Assembly: GCA_020345705.1 (NCBI GenBank)
Contig: CP070766.1
Location: forward strand, 1,308,737 to 1,316,787
Source: Candidatus Zixiibacteriota bacterium
GTDB lineage: Bacteria > Zixibacteria > MSB-5A5 > GN15 > PGXB01
Direction: 5' to 3'
DNA length: 8,051 bases
Shown here: positions 4,938 through 8,051 of the stretch, piece after piece
Numbering within the stretch: position 1 is the first letter of the stretch
How the letters are laid out: every line of letters begins with the position of its first letter
The notes under the pieces: generated by a model
Database searches by the model: none
What the model was told of the DNA's origin: nothing
The model's input: only the letters and a program-made list of their open reading frames with translations
Program-made: the position numbers and the translations under genes

Positions 4938-7499
4938 CTACCACCATCGGATCAGTCGGGGAATCCGATTGTGGGCGAGCTCTTCATGGCGGGGAAGAAT
5001 GCGCGCGGCGATACCGAAACGTCCCGATTCTCTGCATACAACCTCGGTCTTGTAAACATAATGACCGTCCGACCGGATATCGCCGCCGTCCGTTCTGAGT
5101 GCTTCAACAGTCTCATAATTATCCATCTGCTCCAGAGAATTCAGATTTCCCGCCAGAACTTCGATGGAGACATCATTTGGAGGAATTTCGCCCAGAAAAA
5201 CTTTCAACGTGACCGGTATCTTATCGCCGACCTTGGGAGACGTTTCCAGAGGAGGCGTCTCGATCTCGGCAACCCGAATTTTCTCCCAGTTATAGGTAAG
5301 GAATGATTTCCATTGGGCCATAGCTTTGGCAATCTTGAAATTATCGGCGGTGTACCGATGGTGGGCATTGATTGCCGGAGCGTAGAATCTTTCGGCATAG
5401 TCCTTAACCATTCGACCGGAACTGAAATCCCGGCAGGCCATGGCCATCGAGTTCTTGACGATCTTGACCCAGTCATAGGGGAAATTGGCTGAGTTCCGCT
5501 TGTAGAAAAGCGGAATCATTTCTCTTTCCAGGACGTCATACAGGAACTGAGATTCCAGGCTGTCCTGATGTTCGGCATTATCGTATTCTTCGCCGTTGCC
5601 TATCTTAAAGCCGACCTCGGGGCTGTATCCTTCACACCACCATCCATCAAGGATTGAAACATTGACCGCTCCGTTGATAGCCGCCTTCATGCCACTTGTA
5701 CCTGAGGCCTCCAGCGGGCGGCGCGGATTATTCAGCCAGACATCTGCTCCCTGGACGAGATATCGGGCGACGTTGATGTCATAATCCTCCAGAAAGACTA
5801 CTCTCCGGCGGAAATCCTCCTGACCGGCGATCTGGAGTATGCTTTTTATGATCTCTTTGCCGGGATTGTCCAGAGGATGTGCCTTACCGGCCATAATGAT
5901 CTGAAAAGGCATATCCGGATTGGTGATCATTTTCCTGAGGCGTTCAGTATCCCGAAACAGCAGAAAGGCTCTCTTGTATGATGAGAATCTTCTGGCAAAG
6001 CCGATGGTAAGAATGCGGGGATCCAGCACTTCGTCGGCCATTTTCAGCTCAAGTGCGGATGCCCCTCGTCTTTCCAACTGCTTTCTGAGACGCTTGCGGG
6101 CGAAAAAGACGAGCCTTTCCCGCCTTCGCTGGTGAACTCGCCAGAGTTCGGCATCCGGTATCTTCGCAATGCTTTCCCATTCGTCGAAGCGTGATGGCTG
6201 CTTGGTGAATTTCGGCCCGAAATAAGTGTCAAAAAGGTCGACCATATCATGGCTCATCCAGGACCGCAGGTGAGCCCCGTTGGTGATCGACGTAATCGGG
6301 ACCTCCTCCATCGGCAGGCTGGGCCAGATGTTGTGCCACATCTTGCGGCTTACCTTCCCGTGAAGTTTGGATACTCCATTGACAAACACAGACGATTTTA
6401 AAGCCGCCGCCGTCATGTTAAAAGGTTCTTCTTTGTTGTTGAAGACCCGTCCGATGGCAAGGAACTTCTCCCAGGAAAGGCCGATTTTTTCGACATAATC
6501 CCGCAGGTAATTTTCCACTAATTTGGGGTCAAACTGCTCATTCCCGGCCGGGACAGGAGTGTGGGTCGTGAAGATTGAGGTTGCCCAGACCACCTGGGCC
6601 GCCTCGGCCAGAGACAGCTTGTCGCGTTCCACGAGGTTCTTCATCCGTTCGATCAGCAGGAACATGGAGTGGCCTTCGTTCATGTGGTAAGCGGCCGGCT
6701 TGATGCCCAAAGCCTCAAGGGCCCTGACACCACCGATGCCCAGAAGGATTTCCTGCTTTACTCGCGTATCTTTGTCACCACTGTAGAGGACCGAAGTGAT
6801 TTCTCTGTATTTGGACGGGTTCTCGGGGATGTTGGTGTCGAGAAGATAAAGCGGGGTGATGCCGACCATTACCCGCCAGATGTGTACATAGACCGGCGTT
6901 CCGGCAAAATCGACTGAAAATCTTATGGGATTACCGTGCTCGTCTTTCTCCAGAACGACCGGCATATGATACCAGTCGTTTTCTTCATAGCGCTCCTGCT
7001 GCCAGCCGTCAGCCGACAGGAACTGCCGAAAGTAACCGTATCGGTAAAGCAAGCCGATTGCCACCAGGGGCACACCCAGGTCACTGGCGGCTTTGAGATG
7101 GTCCCCGGACAAAACGCCCAGACCCCCGGAATAAATCGGCAGACCGGTGTCAATGCCGTATTCGCACGAGAAATAGGCAATTTTGGCATCCTTATGTTCA
7201 GGGTGCTCCGTTTCGAACCACCTTTTGTCCTTGAGATAGTCCTGAAAATCTCCGTAAACACGATCGAGAGTCGCAAGAAAAGCCTCATCCTGAGCCACTT
7301 CTTCCAGTTTATGCTGGGGAATATAAGCCAGCATCTCCACCGGATTCTGATAAGCCTTTTCCCAGAGCTCGGAATCAATGCGAATGAACAACTTAACTAT
7401 GTCCCAATTCCAGGAAAACCAGAGATTCATCGCCAGCTCTCTGAGGCGGTGGATTCTCTCCGGAAGATTGGGTAGGACGAGAAACTGTTTAATCCTCAT
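4938..7499 (-). CDS. glgP: Alpha-glucan (glycogen/maltodextrin) phosphorylase, GT35 family, 853 aa
   Basis: Cytoplasmic enzyme that releases glucose 1-phosphate from the non-reducing ends of alpha-1,4-glucans with inorganic phosphate. It belongs to the divergent phosphorylase group that opens with a DUF3417 domain (about residues 10-95). The phosphorylase core follows: YSGGLGVLSGDHLKAASDLG (123-142), HMNEGHSMF (from H272), HTPVPAGNEQF (from 313) and ITNGAH (405-410). FARRFSSYKR carries R504 and K509, equivalent to the phosphate-contacting Arg569 and Lys574 of the muscle enzyme. EASGTSGMK holds K605, the pyridoxal-phosphate Schiff-base lysine. The last ~100 residues form the beta-rich tail expected in this group, and the length is typical. 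The start at 7499 has only a weak GAAAG site (7507-7511), but the protein opens as the family does. It is divergent from the phosphoenolpyruvate carboxykinase gene. No active-site loss is seen; glycogen versus maltodextrin preference cannot be read from sequence. Confidence 0.96.
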   Translation of the reverse strand: MRIKQFLVLPNLPERIHRLRELAMNLWFSWNWDIVKLFIRIDSELWEKAYQNPVEMLAYIPQHKLEEVAQDEAFLATLDRVYGDFQDYLKDKRWFETEHPEHKDAKIAYFSCEYGIDTGLPIYSGGLGVLSGDHLKAASDLGVPLVAIGLLYRYGYFRQFLSADGWQQERYEENDWYHMPVVLEKDEHGNPIRFSVDFAGTPVYVHIWRVMVGITPLYLLDTNIPENPSKYREITSVLYSGDKDTRVKQEILLGIGGVRALEALGIKPAAYHMNEGHSMFLLIERMKNLVERDKLSLAEAAQVVWATSIFTTHTPVPAGNEQFDPKLVENYLRDYVEKIGLSWEKFLAIGRVFNNKEEPFNMTAAALKSSVFVNGVSKLHGKVSRKMWHNIWPSLPMEEVPITSITNGAHLRSWMSHDMVDLFDTYFGPKFTKQPSRFDEWESIAKIPDAELWRVHQRRRERLVFFARKRLRKQLERRGASALELKMADEVLDPRILTIGFARRFSSYKRAFLLFRDTERLRKMITNPDMPFQIIMAGKAHPLDNPGKEIIKSILQIAGQEDFRRRVVFLEDYDINVARYLVQGADVWLNNPRRPLEASGTSGMKAAINGAVNVSILDGWWCEGYSPEVGFKIGNGEEYDNAEHQDSLESQFLYDVLEREMIPLFYKRNSANFPYDWVKIVKNSMAMACRDFSSGRMVKDYAERFYAPAINAHHRYTADNFKIAKAMAQWKSFLTYNWEKIRVAEIETPPLETSPKVGDKIPVTLKVFLGEIPPNDVSIEVLAGNLNSLEQMDNYETVEALRTDGGDIRSDGHYVYKTEVVCRESGRFGIAARILPRHEELAHNRIPRLIRWW

Positions 7500-7537
7500 A
7501 TTTTTACTTTCGGCTAAATAGACGTCCTTCTATAATT

Positions 7538-7555
7538 CAGTCGAATCTCGACCTG
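7538..7555 (-). promoter_or_regulatory. Compact hairpin in the phosphorylase mRNA leader
   Basis: The perfect arms GTCGA (7540-7544) and TCGAC (7548-7552) flank three bases, and a one-base bulge would allow outer CAG/CTG pairing. It sits about 40 bases before the phosphorylase ATG and just after the predicted transcript start. It may be an mRNA stem or an operator half-site pair. Confidence 0.35.
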
Positions 7556-7573
7556 TTTCACTTTCCCCTTAAC

Positions 7574-7602
7574 ATAATATCTCTTGAATTTATCAATAGC
7601 AA
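7574..7602 (-). promoter_or_regulatory. Candidate phosphorylase promoter
   Basis: On the minus strand TTGCTA (7602-7597, four of six) is followed after 17 bases by TATTAT (7579-7574, five of six). Transcription would start near 7567, giving a leader of about 68 bases. An overlapping alternative is TTGAAT, 17 bases, TAAATT. The region is AT-rich, so chance matches are likely, but this is the best combination seen. Confidence 0.45.
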
Positions 7603-7616
7603 AGTCAATATTCAAG
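7583..7616. promoter_or_regulatory. Inverted repeat in the divergent phosphorylase / carboxykinase control region
   Basis: Perfect seven-base arms, CTTGAAT (7583-7589) and ATTCAAG (7610-7616), are separated by 20 bases, about three helical turns centre to centre. It covers the -35 box and spacer of the candidate phosphorylase promoter and lies about 100 bases before the carboxykinase start. A shared operator is a reasonable reading. The spacer also has two TCAAT copies 12 bases apart. Confidence 0.4.
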
Positions 7617-7712
7617 TTAAAATGACAATGCCCCGATAAACGATTAACAACTATCTTACGATGGGCAAATGAATTCGTGTAAAAAATACATGTCATAAAC
7701 GGGGGATAACCT

Positions 7713-8051
7713 ATGGACGGCAAAAATCTATCGATGTATGGACTAACCAACACCGGCGTCGTTTATTGGAACCTGCCGACGCCGGCCCTTTACTCCGAAT
7801 CGGTGCGAAGTCGTGAGGGATTTATCGCTCATCTGGGGCCGTATGTGGTTCGCACCGGTCAGCACACTGGCCGCTCGCCAAAGGATCGGTTTATCGTTAA
7901 AGAACCCACATCCGAAGAAAAGATATGGTGGGGCAAGGAAAACCGGCCATTTGAGAGAGATCATTTCGATGCCCTTTATTACCGCATTCTGGCGTATCTT
8001 CAGGGCAAGCAGCTTTATGTGCAGGACTGCTATGCCGGGGCTGACCCGGAA
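7713..8051 (+). CDS. pckA: Phosphoenolpyruvate carboxykinase (ATP), N-terminal 113 residues (runs off the right edge)
   Basis: ATP-dependent enzyme that converts oxaloacetate to phosphoenolpyruvate and CO2, the entry step of gluconeogenesis, in the cytoplasm. The visible part matches the N-terminal domain of the ATP-type family: VYWNLPTPALYSES (17-30), the hallmark RTGQHTGRSPKDRFIV (47-62) and LYVQDCYAGADP (101-112). R47 corresponds to the substrate-binding Arg65 of the Escherichia coli enzyme. Family members are about 520-540 residues, so roughly a fifth is present; the kinase loops and metal ligands lie outside the window. The start at 7713 has GGGGGA six bases upstream; the in-frame ATG at codon 8 has no better site. 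No convincing promoter of its own was found. It is divergent from the phosphorylase gene, which suggests shared control of carbon storage use and gluconeogenesis. Confidence 0.95.
   Translation, partial: MDGKNLSMYGLTNTGVVYWNLPTPALYSESVRSREGFIAHLGPYVVRTGQHTGRSPKDRFIVKEPTSEEKIWWGKENRPFERDHFDALYYRILAYLQGKQLYVQDCYAGADPE

Noticed and set aside
6923..7378. Minus-strand open frame of 151 codons inside the phosphorylase gene
   Set aside because: It is a frame-shifted shadow of the phosphorylase; its Arg/Ser-rich composition is typical of an off-frame reading.
6936..7475. Plus-strand open frame of 179 codons
   Set aside because: It is antisense to the phosphorylase N-terminal region, which is clearly coding, and shows no family features.
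7585..7597. FNR-like site (TTGA-N5-TCAA) in the divergent control region
   Set aside because: The spacing is one base short of the FNR consensus and the inner arm bases do not match; in AT-rich DNA this is likely chance.
7671..7692. TGTA-A5-TACA element before the carboxykinase gene as an operator
   Set aside because: The arms are four bases around an A run and do not extend; too weak to list as a site.
7514..7964. Two minus-strand open frames (7514-7753 and 7743-7964) opposite the carboxykinase start
   Set aside because: The plus strand encodes unmistakable carboxykinase sequence there, and the rest is the AT-rich control region; neither frame resembles a known protein.

Overview
The window looks like a chromosomal stretch from a Gram-negative bacterium with balanced base composition. 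It has periplasmic signal peptides, one probable lipoprotein, good Shine-Dalgarno sites and sigma-70-like promoters. I cannot name the species. The gene mix would fit a poorly cultured phylum, for example of the Zixibacteria or Calditrichota kind, but that is only a guess. I see no mobile element, CRISPR array, tRNA, rRNA or other sign of transfer.

Positions 1-4659 (minus strand) hold four consecutive M16 (insulinase / mitochondrial processing peptidase-like) genes, read from right to left. The first (3370-4659) has a signal peptide, an intact HxxEH zinc motif and the R/Y substrate pair. It overlaps by ATGA a second gene (2051-3373), a probable lipoprotein whose zinc motif is destroyed (N-x-x-I-K) but whose R/Y pair is kept. 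After a 258-base gap with a good promoter comes a third gene (281-1792). It has an intact HxxEH motif, lacks the R/Y pair and carries a charged insertion of about 53 residues. Only 16 bases separate it from a fourth gene (1-264), which is cut by the window edge before its metal-site region. The arrangement suggests two catalytic/non-catalytic pairs acting as heterodimeric periplasmic M16B peptidases.

Positions 4938-7499 (minus strand) encode an alpha-glucan (glycogen/maltodextrin) phosphorylase of the DUF3417-containing GT35 type, complete, with its pyridoxal-phosphate lysine visible. The 278 bases between it and the first M16 gene contain a probable promoter, an AT-rich palindrome and two weak hairpins.

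Positions 7713-8051 (plus strand) are the first 113 codons of an ATP-type phosphoenolpyruvate carboxykinase, divergent from the phosphorylase. The shared 213-base AT-rich control region has a candidate phosphorylase promoter inside a 34-base inverted repeat, and a compact hairpin in the phosphorylase leader. The two enzymes serve glycogen breakdown and gluconeogenesis, so joint control by carbon or energy state is plausible but unproven. No link in function to the peptidases is evident.
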